From the NCBI GenBank assembly GCA_902797925.1, contig CADBUT010000221.1, positions 1-14,650 on the forward strand: 14,650 nucleotides of DNA, in the 5' to 3' direction. Position 1 is the first letter of the stretch; every line of letters begins with the position of its first letter. This document shows, piece by piece, positions 1 through 8,347 of this stretch. The notes under the pieces are model-generated. The model saw only the letters and a list, made by a program, of their open reading frames with translations, was not told where the DNA came from and did no database searches. Source of the stretch: an uncultured Spirochaetaceae bacterium (lineage in GTDB: Bacteria > Spirochaetota > Spirochaetia > Treponematales > Treponemataceae). Position numbers and translations under genes: made by a program.

Positions 1-1
1 A

Positions 2-943
2 AAACCAAAAGCTGTTCCGCAGCGCATGAAAGAATTTGAAGAAGACAATGCATTTATCATTTCAAAGTGGGGCAAAGAATTTACCTCACGTAAGCTTATA
101 ACCACGGTAAGCCAGCATCATATATACGGCTTTTTGTTCGGCATTTCTCTGCCGTTCACGCTTGGTGTGCCGTTCCGCCGCCGCCGCGTTGAATTCCCTG
201 AAGAATTTGAAAAACTGACAGATACAGAATATATACTTATTGCGACACCGGCTTTCTTAAAACGCACCGTTGAAGCAGAAGATTCTCTCAATATGAAAAA
301 TGTCTGGATTTTTACAAGCGGCGGCGCTGTCAGCCCTGAACTTGCTGTTCAGACAGAAAAGGTATTCGGCTTCTGTCCGCTTGAGGTTTACGGTTCTACA
401 GAGACATCTGGAATTGCATACCGCCAGCAGAATAAAGACAATCTTATGTGGACGCCTTTTGACAATGCCAAAATCTGGCTTGGCGATGACGGCTGTATCC
501 GCATTATTTCACCGTACATTAAAAACCCTGAAGGTTTTGCAACGGCTGACCTTGCGGAAATATTCCCTGACGGGCGGTTTCTGCTTAAAGGCCGTTCCGA
601 TTCAATTGTGAAAATCGAAGAAAAGCGCATTTCTATGACTGAAGTAGAAAACCGCCTGCTTGAAACAGGGCTTGTTGCTGATGTAAAGGTTATCGCGCTC
701 AGCAATGATACGCGCCAGTATCTTGCAGCCGCAATTGTGCTCAATGCAAAGGGAAAGGAACAGTTTGCCGGTGTTGAAAAATTCCGCATAAACCGGTATT
801 TTCATGACTTTTTGCTGAATTATTTTGAAAATGTGGTTATTCCCAAAAAATACCGCTTTCTTGACGCTCTGCCTGTTGATGTTCAGGGGAAAAAACACAA
901 AGAAGAAATAGAACTGCTTTTCAAGGAAAAGAAAAATGACTGA
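2..943 (+). CDS. apeH: Aryl/acyl adenylate-forming ligase, 5'-truncated by window (ApeH-like)
   Basis: This is the C-terminal part of an ANL-superfamily adenylate-forming enzyme; about 313 residues are visible. The frame is open to the window edge and begins with KPKAVPQ, the tail of the A3 phosphate-binding loop (usual form TSGSTG-x-PK), so the true start lies upstream and the first ATG at 26 is internal. Counting from that ATG, further core motifs are YGSTETSG near residue 122 (A5), GRSDSIVKIEEKRIS near 189 (A7/A8 hinge) and a C-terminal VQGKKHK near 287 carrying the candidate A10 lysine. In APE clusters the enzyme is thought to activate an aromatic starter acid such as 4-hydroxybenzoate or 4-hydroxycinnamate and load it on an acyl carrier protein; substrate cannot be read here. 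Its end overlaps the dehydratase start by 8 bases. Another ANL ligase is possible by sequence alone, but the gene order favours ApeH. Confidence 0.85.
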   Translation, partial: KPKAVPQRMKEFEEDNAFIISKWGKEFTSRKLITTVSQHHIYGFLFGISLPFTLGVPFRRRRVEFPEEFEKLTDTEYILIATPAFLKRTVEAEDSLNMKNVWIFTSGGAVSPELAVQTEKVFGFCPLEVYGSTETSGIAYRQQNKDNLMWTPFDNAKIWLGDDGCIRIISPYIKNPEGFATADLAEIFPDGRFLLKGRSDSIVKIEEKRISMTEVENRLLETGLVADVKVIALSNDTRQYLAAAIVLNAKGKEQFAGVEKFRINRYFHDFLLNYFENVVIPKKYRFLDALPVDVQGKKHKEEIELLFKEKKND

Positions 944-1307
944 AAATCTGCACGATGTTACGAATGAACGTGTTATTTCATGTGAAGACGGAAAACTTGC
1001 CGTTGAATTCAAAATTCCTGCATCAAGCGATTTTTTTGACGGTCATTTTCCGTCTTACAAGCTGCTTCCGGCCGTCGGTCAGTTTGAGCTTGTGACAAGA
1101 TTTTCTGAAAAGTACCTGCATACAAAGCGGTGCATACAGCGTATAAAGCGCATGAAATTTACTGCGATGATACGCCCTGAAACAGAACTTCTGCTTGAAG
1201 TGACGCTTCATCCTGAGAAAAATACAGCATCGTTCGTTCTTTCTGATGCAAAAACCAAAGCATTGTATTCATCCGGCTCTTTTGAAGCGGCGGAGAAAAC
1301 GGCATGA
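936..1307 (+). CDS. apeI: Hot-dog 3-hydroxyacyl-ACP dehydratase (ApeI-like, FabA/FabZ superfamily)
   Basis: A 123-residue single hot-dog domain that should dehydrate 3-hydroxyacyl-ACP to the trans-2-enoyl form during polyene elongation in the cytosol. Residues 33-51 carry the FabZ-type active-site signature: His37 in DGHFP and Glu51 in GQFEL, 14 residues apart as in FabZ, so both catalytic residues are present. The protein is slightly shorter than typical FabZ (about 145-150). It overlaps the ligase by 8 bases and the glycosyltransferase by an ATGA junction, so translation is probably coupled. APE clusters have two dehydratase genes, and this one looks like the subunit with the complete catalytic pair, whereas the one at 8348-8833 lacks the histidine. 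I infer a heteromeric ApeI/ApeP dehydratase. Confidence 0.85.
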   Translation: MTENLHDVTNERVISCEDGKLAVEFKIPASSDFFDGHFPSYKLLPAVGQFELVTRFSEKYLHTKRCIQRIKRMKFTAMIRPETELLLEVTLHPEKNTASFVLSDAKTKALYSSGSFEAAEKTA

Positions 1308-2035
1308 AATACGGCTTTATTGTCCCTGTATACAATCATGGCTCAGCTCTCAAAGGTGTTGTTGAAAAACTTACAGCATACAATCTGCCAGTGATTATTA
1401 TTGATGACGGAAACGATACTGAAAACAAAAGGCATATTGAAACCATTGTAAAAAGCTATAATGATATATATCTTGTTGTTCATGACAAAAACCGCGGGAA
1501 AGGCGCTTCTATAAAAAACGGAATACGCAAAGCCGCAGAAATTGGGCTTTCGCATGTTCTTCAGATTGATTCTGACGGCCAGCATGATACAGCCCGGATT
1601 GCATATTTCCTTGAACAGTCTGAAAAGCACCCGGATTCTGTAATCTGCGGCTATCCTGAATATGACGAAAAAGCGCCTGCAAGCCGTGTGAACGGACGGA
1701 AATTTGCAAACGGCTGGATTCATATAGTTACGCTGTCACGTGATATAAAAGACTCAATGATTGGTTTCCGCGTGTATCCTGTGGAGCCGGTCATGAATCT
1801 TCTTCAAAAGAAAAGAAAACTGCCGGACAGAATGGGCTTTGATATAGCAATACTGGTTCATCTTCATTGGAGCGGAATCCCGGTCAGATCTGAATCAGTA
1901 AAAGTTTTTTATCCTGCGGACGGAATTTCTAATTTTAACTATATACGCGACAATCTTGGAATTTCTGGAACATATACAATGCTGTTCTTCGGTATGCTGT
2001 TACGTCTGCCAAAACTGCTTATGAGGAAGATATGA
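1304..2035 (+). CDS. apeJ: GT2 family glycosyltransferase (N-terminal half equivalent of ApeJ)
   Basis: A 243-residue GT-A fold glycosyltransferase of family 2. The N-terminus IVPVYNHG is the classic GT2 first strand. Asp34-Asp35-Gly36 binds the nucleotide sugar, and the metal-binding DxD-type motif is DSDGQHD at residues 89-95, preceded by the typical NRGKGASIKNG segment near 63-73. No membrane anchor is obvious apart from a hydrophobic stretch near the C-terminus. The stop overlaps the next start as ATGA. In many proteobacterial APE clusters I recall a GT2 domain fused to an LpxL-like acyltransferase in one protein of roughly 560-580 residues; here the two are separate adjacent genes (243 plus 325 residues). 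The likely role is glycosylating the lipid anchor or the pigment conjugate; donor and acceptor are unknown. Confidence 0.85.
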   Translation: MKYGFIVPVYNHGSALKGVVEKLTAYNLPVIIIDDGNDTENKRHIETIVKSYNDIYLVVHDKNRGKGASIKNGIRKAAEIGLSHVLQIDSDGQHDTARIAYFLEQSEKHPDSVICGYPEYDEKAPASRVNGRKFANGWIHIVTLSRDIKDSMIGFRVYPVEPVMNLLQKKRKLPDRMGFDIAILVHLHWSGIPVRSESVKVFYPADGISNFNYIRDNLGISGTYTMLFFGMLLRLPKLLMRKI

Positions 2036-3009
2036 CAGACGAAAAGACAAAACACTGGGCAGACGAAGAAGAAGTTATAAAGACTAATCTGCCGCTGAAA
2101 TTTACACTTAATCTTTTCAAAGTTTTTCCGTCAAGTATTGTGCGCCTGTGTGCATACCCTGTAAGTTTTTTTTACCTGCTTTTTTCAAGACGCGCCCGCA
2201 CTGAAGCCCTGCTGTATCAGAATCATTTGCGCACCTGTTTTGGCAGTGACATTCCAAAAAAGATAAGCCCTTTTCATCAGATTCTTTCATTTGCATTCTG
2301 TGTTCTTGAAAAATTCGAAGGCTGGCTCGGTAAAGTTGAACTCAATTCTGTTGAATTTCAAAATGACGATATTGAAGCGCTGATTTCGCAGCTTGAAATG
2401 CACAAGGGTGCTGTTATTATATGTTCCCACCTTGGGAACAGCGAACTTTTGCGCAGCCTTTCAAGCTATAACAGAACGCGTGTTTCATGGAAAGTGCCGG
2501 TTATATCGGTAATGGAAATAAAATCAACGGTACAGTTTAACAGCACCCTCAGAGAGATAAATCCGGATGCAGGCTTCAATGTAATTGACCCTTCGGAAAT
2601 CGGGCCTGACACAATTATCCGACTTGCTGAATTTGCCGAAAAAGGCGGGCTTGTTGTTATTGCAGGTGACAGAACCTCTGCCCGCAACCGTACCAAGAAC
2701 ATAAAAAAGAACTTTTTGAGTGAAGAAGCCTGTTTCCCTTACGGAACGTTTCTTATTCCGTTTCTTTTGAAAATTCCTGTGTATTATATGTTCGGAATGC
2801 GCAAAAAAGATGTTGTGCGAAAACCGAAATATCAGGTGTTTGTTGAAAAATCTTCAGTTCAGCTTGATGTACCGCGGAGCAAAAGAGATGCTGCTATAGA
2901 AAGTCTTTGCGAAGAATTTGTTTCAAAACTGGAAAAATATTGCAAATTGTATCCTTATCAGTGGTATAATTTTTATAATTTCTGGTTAAAAATGGATGAC
3001 GATAAATGA
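2032..3009 (+). CDS. LpxL/HtrB-like lysophospholipid acyltransferase (C-terminal half equivalent of ApeJ)
   Basis: A 325-residue protein of the lauroyl/myristoyl acyltransferase (LpxL, LPLAT) family. The catalytic HX4E motif is SHLGNSE with His133 and Glu138. A GDRTS block follows near 207, and the C-terminal PYQWYNFYNFW is the family's typical ending. A hydrophobic stretch at about residues 34-52 probably holds it at the inner membrane. It begins with KHWADEEE, resembling what I recall of the linker region in fused glycosyltransferase-acyltransferase ApeJ proteins. It is joined by ATGA overlaps to the glycosyltransferase before it and the thioesterase after it. In this setting it probably transfers a finished aryl-polyene acyl chain or a fatty acid onto the lipid anchor rather than acting in lipid A synthesis, but the substrate is not visible. 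Confidence 0.85.
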   Translation: MTDEKTKHWADEEEVIKTNLPLKFTLNLFKVFPSSIVRLCAYPVSFFYLLFSRRARTEALLYQNHLRTCFGSDIPKKISPFHQILSFAFCVLEKFEGWLGKVELNSVEFQNDDIEALISQLEMHKGAVIICSHLGNSELLRSLSSYNRTRVSWKVPVISVMEIKSTVQFNSTLREINPDAGFNVIDPSEIGPDTIIRLAEFAEKGGLVVIAGDRTSARNRTKNIKKNFLSEEACFPYGTFLIPFLLKIPVYYMFGMRKKDVVRKPKYQVFVEKSSVQLDVPRSKRDAAIESLCEEFVSKLEKYCKLYPYQWYNFYNFWLKMDDDK

Positions 3010-3440
3010 AAGGTGCTGTTTATACGGTAGAAACGCCGTTTACTGTGGAATTCTACGATGTTGATTCCATGCAGATTGTGTATCATGGAAATTATATCAA
3101 ATACATGGAAGTCGGCAGATGTGCTCTGCTTAATGATATTGGATATGGCTATTCTGAAATGAAAGCTTCAGGCTATCTGTTTCCTGTTACATCTGTAAAG
3201 GTCAAGTATATTCATCCGCTTGTGTTCGGAGAAAAGGCTGTAATAAAAAGCGGTTTGACAGAATACGAAAATTGCCTGAAAATCGAATATGAAATATTCA
3301 ATTCGGACGGCAAATTGACGACAAAAGGCGAAACAACGCAAATGGTAGTAAACATGAAAACAAATGAGTCTGAAATGGTGTGCCCGAAAATATTTATTGA
3401 TCTTGTAGAGAAAAAGGTGAAAAATGCCAAATCTGTATAA
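3006..3440 (+). CDS. apeK: 4-hydroxybenzoyl-CoA-type acyl thioesterase, hot-dog fold (ApeK-like)
   Basis: A 144-residue hot-dog thioesterase of the YbgC/4HBT type. The N-terminal signature FYDVDSMQIVYHGNYIKYME at residues 16-35 matches the family pattern Y-x-D-T-D-xx-G-VVYH-x-x-Y; Asp20 is the likely catalytic aspartate. Length is normal for the family. In the APE cluster it should release or edit acyl chains from the carrier protein, either hydrolysing the mature polyene or clearing stalled chains; which of these cannot be told. It overlaps the acyltransferase by an ATGA junction and overlaps the LolA-like gene by 17 bases. Confidence 0.87.
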   Translation: MKGAVYTVETPFTVEFYDVDSMQIVYHGNYIKYMEVGRCALLNDIGYGYSEMKASGYLFPVTSVKVKYIHPLVFGEKAVIKSGLTEYENCLKIEYEIFNSDGKLTTKGETTQMVVNMKTNESEMVCPKIFIDLVEKKVKNAKSV

Positions 3441-4056
3441 AAAAATACTGCTTCCGCTTATTTGTATTTTTGTTGCTTCTCAGGCTTATGCCGTTACAAT
3501 GGAAGATATTTGCACATTGCTTGCAGCTCATGAAAATACAGCCGGTGATTTTACGCAAATAAAGACGGTGTCATCTGCAAAACGTCAGCTTAAGTCATAC
3601 GGTACGTTTTTAATCTGTCATGAAGGCATTGTCTGGAACACGCAGAAACCCTTTGCTTCTGTTCTTGCTGTCAAAAAAGACGCGGTAATTCAGCAGAATG
3701 CTTCAGGCGCTAAAACTGTAATTGAAGCTTCAGGCAATCCAATGTTTTCAAGCATCGCCGAATCGCTTGCTTCTGTTTTTTCAAATGATACAACGGAACT
3801 TGAAAAGCATTTTTCTGTTTCTTTTTCAGAAGCAGAAAACGGCACATGGTTTTCTAAGCTCGTTCCAAAGGACTCAACGATTTCTTCTGTAATAGAATCA
3901 ATCGATTTGTCCGGTTCGTATACCGCAGAAAACGCTTCTATCAGTTCAATGCAGGTAACTGAAGCTTCTTCAGGCGTTATTACGTACATCTTTGAAAATC
4001 AGCGGTATCCTAAGGAACTTTCGGCAGATGAAAAAGCGTATTTCTCTTTCAAATAA
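3424..4056 (+). CDS. apeL: LolA-like periplasmic outer-membrane lipoprotein carrier (ApeL-like)
   Basis: A 210-residue exported protein. The signal peptide spans about residues 1-23, with charged N-terminus, hydrophobic core LLPLICIFVA and an AYA cleavage site. After it come LolA-like marks: GDFTQIKTV, then SYGTFLICHEGIVWNTQKPF, which corresponds to the LolA F-x-Q ... G-x-F ... W-x-x-x-x-P pattern. LolA proteins form an open beta-barrel that shelters lipid-like cargo crossing the periplasm. In APE clusters a LolA homologue sits beside the MMPL pump and is thought to carry the polyene lipid to the outer membrane. An AGGTG stretch 4-5 bases upstream supports the start. The start overlaps the thioesterase by 17 bases and the end overlaps the exporter start by 29 bases. 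Confidence 0.83.
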   Translation: MPNLYKKILLPLICIFVASQAYAVTMEDICTLLAAHENTAGDFTQIKTVSSAKRQLKSYGTFLICHEGIVWNTQKPFASVLAVKKDAVIQQNASGAKTVIEASGNPMFSSIAESLASVFSNDTTELEKHFSVSFSEAENGTWFSKLVPKDSTISSVIESIDLSGSYTAENASISSMQVTEASSGVITYIFENQRYPKELSADEKAYFSFK

Positions 4057-6451
4057 ACCGTACTTTCCTGTCTGGTGCATTTTTCATGCAGCAGTGCTGC
4101 TTGTCTTTTTATGTGTGTTTCTTTTATTTCAGGGTAAAAAAGGCTTTGACGCTGATTTATTCAATATGATACCAAAATCGTTTGAAGATGCTTCCGTCCG
4201 CGCTGCAAACGATAAGCTTACAAAATCATCATCACAGAACGCTATAATCTTAGTTTCACATTCAGATTTTGATGCTGCAAAAAAAACTGCCGAAGAAGTA
4301 TACCGCTGTTTAAGCACCAGCGGAAATTTTGACGGTGTTTCGCTTTATACGGACGGAAATAATGTTGCTGAAATTACAGACTTTATGCACCGGTACCGCT
4401 GGAATCTGCTTGATGAAGAAACTTCTGAAAAGATTTTGTCTGCCGGCACAGACGGCACAGGTGTTATAGAACAGTTCGCTTCCGAAGCTCTTGAGAGAGC
4501 ATTCAGTCCGTTTTCTGTGTTTTCTGTTGATGCAATAGAAACAGATCCGTTTATGCTGTCTCAACTTCATTTTGAGCGGTATGTGTCGCTGCTTCAAAAA
4601 TCAGGAATGGCACTTTCTGTAAAAGACGGTGTTCTTGCTTCATCACAAGAAGGCAGATGGTACATAATGCTCCGCTGTCTGCTGAGCAAAAAAGGCGCTG
4701 CTCTTGCAAACAGCCGGAATGGTGTTGCAGAAATACACAGCGTCTGCTCGCAGCTTGAAAAAGACGGCGTACGCTTTGTTTTTTCGGGAACACCGTTTCA
4801 CAGCTATGAAAGTTCTACACAGGCATCAAGAGAAATTAGCATTATAACTACGGCGGCAATGCTTCTTGTTGTTCTTCTGCTGCTCTATATATTCCGCTCG
4901 CCAAAGCCGATACTTGCTTCAGTTTTTTCTATTGGAATTTCTGTCTGCACCGGACTGTGCGCAACTCTTGCAGTTTTCAAGACAATGCATGTGATGACGC
5001 TTGTGTTCGGTACTTCTCTGATTGGTTCCTGCATAGATTACAGCCTTCACTTTTTTACGCATTGGGCTGCTAATTCCGGGGCAGCTTCCGGCGCAGATAT
5101 CAGGAAACGCCTGATGAAGCCGCTGTCAATGGCAATTGTTTCTACAACGATATGTTTTGCCATGCTTCTGTTCGCGCCGTTTACGCTTATACGGCAGATT
5201 GCTGTGTTTTGTACTGTAGGTCTTTTCAGTTCTTTTTTAACCACAGTTTGCCTGTTTCCTTCGCTTGCTTTGCCGGAAGGTCCGCGGCAGATTCCGCTTG
5301 TCCGCTTTTTTGAAAAGAAGAATCCGCAGAAGCCTACGCTTTTAAAAAAGTGGAACACACAAAAAAAGGCTTCGCTGATAATTCTGCTGATGCTTTTTGT
5401 CTGTTCGGTGTGCTTCATTGCATGTTTCCGCAGCAATCTGAAAATTGAAAATAATCTTGCAAAATTGTACAAGATGAAAGGCCGCCTGCTTGCCGATGAA
5501 ATTGAGGCTGCTTCAGTTATTCAGTATAGTCCGGCAGGCTGGTTTATTATAAGCGGCAAGTCAGAAGAAGAACTTTTGCAGCATGAAGAAATTCTCTGCA
5601 ATGCTCTTAGAAGCCAGGCTGGGTTTGACCGCCTGCTTGCGGCTTCTCAGTTTGTGCCGTCTGCCGCTACACAAAAAAAATCACAGCAGGCATGTGCTTT
5701 ACTGCTTCAGCATGCAGAAGAACAGTTTTTGATGCTCGGTTTTGATGAAGCTGAAACTCAAAGTCTTGTCTCAAGTTTGCAGAGCGATTTAGAAGCCGCT
5801 GCCGGAAAGTTTATTTCAATTGAAAACGGAACTGTTCCGCCTTTTGTTTTGAGCGCATTTTCATCTGTGTGGATTGGCGAAAGTGACGGCACGTTTTATT
5901 CAGCTGTTATGCCGAATTCTACAAGTGACAAAGCTTTGTTTGAGAAAATAAGCGCGCAGTACGAATTTGTTCATTGGATTAATACAGTTTCTGATATAAG
6001 CAGCGATTTAGACAGACTGACCAGAATTATGATCTGGTTCTTTGCCGTTTCGTTTGTTCTTGTTTTTGTTATCCTTAAGTTTTTGTATCCGCTCCGTGAC
6101 TCGCTTCAAATTATTTCAATACCGCTGCTGATTGTTCTTGTGACAGGCGCTGTTTTTTCGTGCTTTAACATCGCTTTTGAGTTTTTTTCGGTGACAGGCA
6201 TTGTGCTTGTGTTCGGGCTGGGCTTAGACTACATTATTTATACGGTTTCAGGCAGCCGTTCAGATACTGAAGATAATGCTCTTGAGCGAACTGCTGTGTT
6301 CCTTTCATTTGTGACGACGGTGCTTTCTTTCGGTGTGCTTGCGTTCAGCTCGTTCCGCCCTGTGCATCAGATTGGACTGACCGTTTTTATCGGGCTTACA
6401 GTGGCATATCTTGCTTCGGTTTTATACGGGATTTTACGCGATGAAGCTTAA
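4028..6451 (+). CDS. apeM: RND/MMPL-family exporter (ApeM-like)
   Basis: An 807-residue inner-membrane pump of the RND superfamily, MMPL branch, built as two repeats. An N-terminal membrane helix (about 14-34) precedes a large periplasmic loop (about 35-270). A helix bundle at about 270-415 follows, then a helix near 448-467, a second periplasmic loop (about 468-664) and a last helix bundle (665-803). Each half carries a charged residue in the proton-relay helix: Asp337 in GSCIDYSLH and Asp734 in GLGLDYIIY. It should use the proton gradient to move the polyene lipid out of the inner membrane, with the LolA-like and DUF3261 proteins as partners. I chose the ATG at 4028, which begins MKKRISLSN; an in-frame TTG at 3992 would add 12 residues with no better signal. 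The ATG lies 29 bases inside the LolA-like gene. Confidence 0.88.
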   Translation: MKKRISLSNKPYFPVWCIFHAAVLLVFLCVFLLFQGKKGFDADLFNMIPKSFEDASVRAANDKLTKSSSQNAIILVSHSDFDAAKKTAEEVYRCLSTSGNFDGVSLYTDGNNVAEITDFMHRYRWNLLDEETSEKILSAGTDGTGVIEQFASEALERAFSPFSVFSVDAIETDPFMLSQLHFERYVSLLQKSGMALSVKDGVLASSQEGRWYIMLRCLLSKKGAALANSRNGVAEIHSVCSQLEKDGVRFVFSGTPFHSYESSTQASREISIITTAAMLLVVLLLLYIFRSPKPILASVFSIGISVCTGLCATLAVFKTMHVMTLVFGTSLIGSCIDYSLHFFTHWAANSGAASGADIRKRLMKPLSMAIVSTTICFAMLLFAPFTLIRQIAVFCTVGLFSSFLTTVCLFPSLALPEGPRQIPLVRFFEKKNPQKPTLLKKWNTQKKASLIILLMLFVCSVCFIACFRSNLKIENNLAKLYKMKGRLLADEIEAASVIQYSPAGWFIISGKSEEELLQHEEILCNALRSQAGFDRLLAASQFVPSAATQKKSQQACALLLQHAEEQFLMLGFDEAETQSLVSSLQSDLEAAAGKFISIENGTVPPFVLSAFSSVWIGESDGTFYSAVMPNSTSDKALFEKISAQYEFVHWINTVSDISSDLDRLTRIMIWFFAVSFVLVFVILKFLYPLRDSLQIISIPLLIVLVTGAVFSCFNIAFEFFSVTGIVLVFGLGLDYIIYTVSGSRSDTEDNALERTAVFLSFVTTVLSFGVLAFSSFRPVHQIGLTVFIGLTVAYLASVLYGILRDEA

Positions 6452-7079
6452 AATAGTTTTTGTTTTTTTAGCAGGCTTTCTCTTTTTCAGCTGTACATCT
6501 CTTAACCGGCAGAATTCTCCTAAGCAGGAAACCTCCGGTGAGGCAGATGTTTTAGGTCCGCAATATTTGGTGTACGTTACGAACCGCCATAAAGTGCCGC
6601 TGCTTTTGCCCTGCGATATGAACGGTAGTGTAGAAACATATCAAGTCATGGAAGGCTCGTACGGAAATCAGCATTTTTCTATGCTTTTATATTTTTTTTC
6701 AGACCAGAACGAAATGCAGCTTTCACTTTTGAACGATTTCGGCACTGATATGGGCTCTCTTTTTTATGACGGCAGAGAAGTCCGCTTTGAGTCTGCTATG
6801 TTTCCAAAAAACTTAAAGGCTGAATATATTGTCTGTGATATTCAGAACGCATATTATGATTCAGCGGCATTAGAGGCTAATTATAAGAATGCCGGTCTTA
6901 TTTTTGAAACTGAGCGGATTTTGGATGAGAGCGGCGAACCTGTTGAAGTGCGGAAAATTTTTGAAGAGAAGAAACTGATTGAAGAAATTACGCTGAAAAA
7001 CGGAAGAGAAGTTCAGTCAATTACTATCAGGAATTATCTCCGCGGATATGAATATAAGCTTACGAAGGTTGAGGAATAA
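6441..7079 (+). CDS. apeN: Outer-membrane-type lipoprotein, DUF3261 family (ApeN-like)
   Basis: A 212-residue predicted lipoprotein. The ATG at 6441 begins MKLKIVFVFLAGFLFFSC, a lipoprotein signal peptide with lipidation at Cys18; the FFSC box is relaxed at the -3 position, as is common in spirochaetes. An in-frame TTG at 6411 would extend it by ten residues that spoil the signal peptide, so I rejected it. The mature part is rich in short beta segments with no catalytic motif I recognise. Its place directly after the MMPL pump is where APE clusters carry a DUF3261 lipoprotein; it may receive or anchor the polyene lipid at the outer membrane, a role inferred from position. It overlaps the pump gene by 11 bases. 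Family assignment rests mainly on synteny, size and lipobox. Confidence 0.72.
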   Translation: MKLKIVFVFLAGFLFFSCTSLNRQNSPKQETSGEADVLGPQYLVYVTNRHKVPLLLPCDMNGSVETYQVMEGSYGNQHFSMLLYFFSDQNEMQLSLLNDFGTDMGSLFYDGREVRFESAMFPKNLKAEYIVCDIQNAYYDSAALEANYKNAGLIFETERILDESGEPVEVRKIFEEKKLIEEITLKNGREVQSITIRNYLRGYEYKLTKVEE

Positions 7080-7081
7080 AA

Positions 7082-8287
7082 ATGAATCTGTACATATCAA
7101 AGCCTGGTGTCTTATGTGCAGCCGGTGCTTCAATTGAAACATTGTGGAAATCTGTAACAGAAGGAAACCAGAGCGGCATAGAAAAAACTGAAATTTCAAC
7201 CGGCAAAGCTTTTTATGCAGCCAGAATCAAAGACGGACTTTCTGAGCCGTCTTCAGCCAGATACGATATGCGCATAATGCGCATTGAAGAAGCAGCCCTT
7301 AAGCAGATTGAAGCCGATATTGAGCGGGCAAAAACACTGTACGGCGAAGACCGCATTGCTGTCTGTGTAGGTTCATGTGACAATGGAACAGAAGCTTCTG
7401 TTGCTGCGCACAGGGTTTATTTTGAGACAGGCTCTTTTTCAAAAGATTATGCGCTTGAAGTGCAGGGCGCAGATTATGTTTCTACGTTTATCGCGGAACA
7501 CTACAAGCTCCGTGGCAGTGTAAATACATTCAGTACGGCGTGTTCATCAAGTGCCGGCGCACTTATAAAAGGTGCAGAACTGATTCTTGCAGGCTTTGCG
7601 GATGCGGTTGTGACTGGCGGAGTTGATATTGTTTCTGATACTGTACTCATGGGCTTTGATTCGCTTGGAGCGGTATCGCCAGAAATTACAAATCCGTTCA
7701 GCAAAAACAGAAGCGGTATTACACTTGGCGAAGGCGCGGCGTTTTTTGTACTGTCAAAAGACCGGCTGGACAGCGGCAGTGTGCCTGTTAAATTACTTGG
7801 CTGGGGCGAAAGTGCTGATGCATATCACATGACATCGCCGGATCCGTCCGGGGCAGGCGCTGCCCTTGCAATGCAGCGTGCTCTTGCATCTGCATCACTT
7901 AAGCCTGAGCAAATTGATTATGTCAATCTGCATGGAACAGGCACACACTTTAACGATGCAATGGAAGGCACTGCTGTGCATTCTGTTTTTAGTCCGTACA
8001 ATGTGCCTGTAAGTTCAACAAAACCTGTTACCGGGCATACGCTTGGTGCTGCCGCAGCAATTGAATTATCAATCTGTTACGCGGCGCTGGTTGAAAATAT
8101 TGGAAAAAGCGGTAATAATATATGCCTGCCGGTTCAAATTTGGGACGAAGAAACAGACAGTGAAATTCCGCCGGTCCGCATAATTGACAGGAATAATCCT
8201 GCGAACCCGGGCCGGAATGTTTCAGTCTGTATGTCAAATTCATTTGCATTTGGTGGTGCCAATAACAGCCTGATTATCGGGCTATAA
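7082..8287 (+). CDS. apeO: Beta-ketoacyl-ACP synthase, catalytically complete (ApeO-like)
   Basis: A 401-residue thiolase-fold ketosynthase of the KAS II/type II PKS group that should condense malonyl-ACP with the growing aryl polyene chain. The catalytic triad is intact: Cys154 in STACSSS, His284 in HGTGTHFND and His319 in KPVTGHTLGA. The C-terminal NSFAFGGANNS glycine-rich loop is also present. The N-terminus (ISKPGVLCAAG) is a divergent version of the usual KAS start. A GAGGA site at 7071-7075, six bases before the ATG, supports this start, and only two bases separate it from the lipoprotein gene. In the characterised APE system, as I recall, such a ketosynthase works with a chain-length-factor-like partner; the candidate partner here is the protein at 12676-13353. 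Confidence 0.88.
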   Translation: MNLYISKPGVLCAAGASIETLWKSVTEGNQSGIEKTEISTGKAFYAARIKDGLSEPSSARYDMRIMRIEEAALKQIEADIERAKTLYGEDRIAVCVGSCDNGTEASVAAHRVYFETGSFSKDYALEVQGADYVSTFIAEHYKLRGSVNTFSTACSSSAGALIKGAELILAGFADAVVTGGVDIVSDTVLMGFDSLGAVSPEITNPFSKNRSGITLGEGAAFFVLSKDRLDSGSVPVKLLGWGESADAYHMTSPDPSGAGAALAMQRALASASLKPEQIDYVNLHGTGTHFNDAMEGTAVHSVFSPYNVPVSSTKPVTGHTLGAAAAIELSICYAALVENIGKSGNNICLPVQIWDEETDSEIPPVRIIDRNNPANPGRNVSVCMSNSFAFGGANNSLIIGL

Positions 8288-8315
8288 GAATACCGGTTTT
8301 ATATAAAATATCATG

Positions 8316-8333
8316 CGCCGCTTCATGCCGGCG
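8316..8333 (+). promoter_or_regulatory. Small GC-rich inverted repeat in the longest gap inside the operon
   Basis: The 60-base gap 8288-8347 holds a perfect 5-base inverted repeat, CGCCG at 8316-8320 and CGGCG at 8329-8333, around an 8-base loop, just before the AGGA ribosome site at 8337-8340. There is no T-run after it, so it does not look like a terminator. It could modulate translation of the following dehydratase or partly attenuate transcription; it could also be chance. Confidence 0.25.
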
Positions 8334-8347
8334 AACAGGATTTTTGT

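Noticed and set aside
388..1012. Two antisense frames of about 135 codons (388-789 and 602-1012)
   Set aside because: They lie opposite the well-supported ligase and dehydratase genes and show no motif or ribosome site.
5047..5472. Antisense frame of 141 codons inside the MMPL gene
   Set aside because: It mirrors hydrophobic membrane codons of the pump; composition is rich in F, K and R without domain signs.
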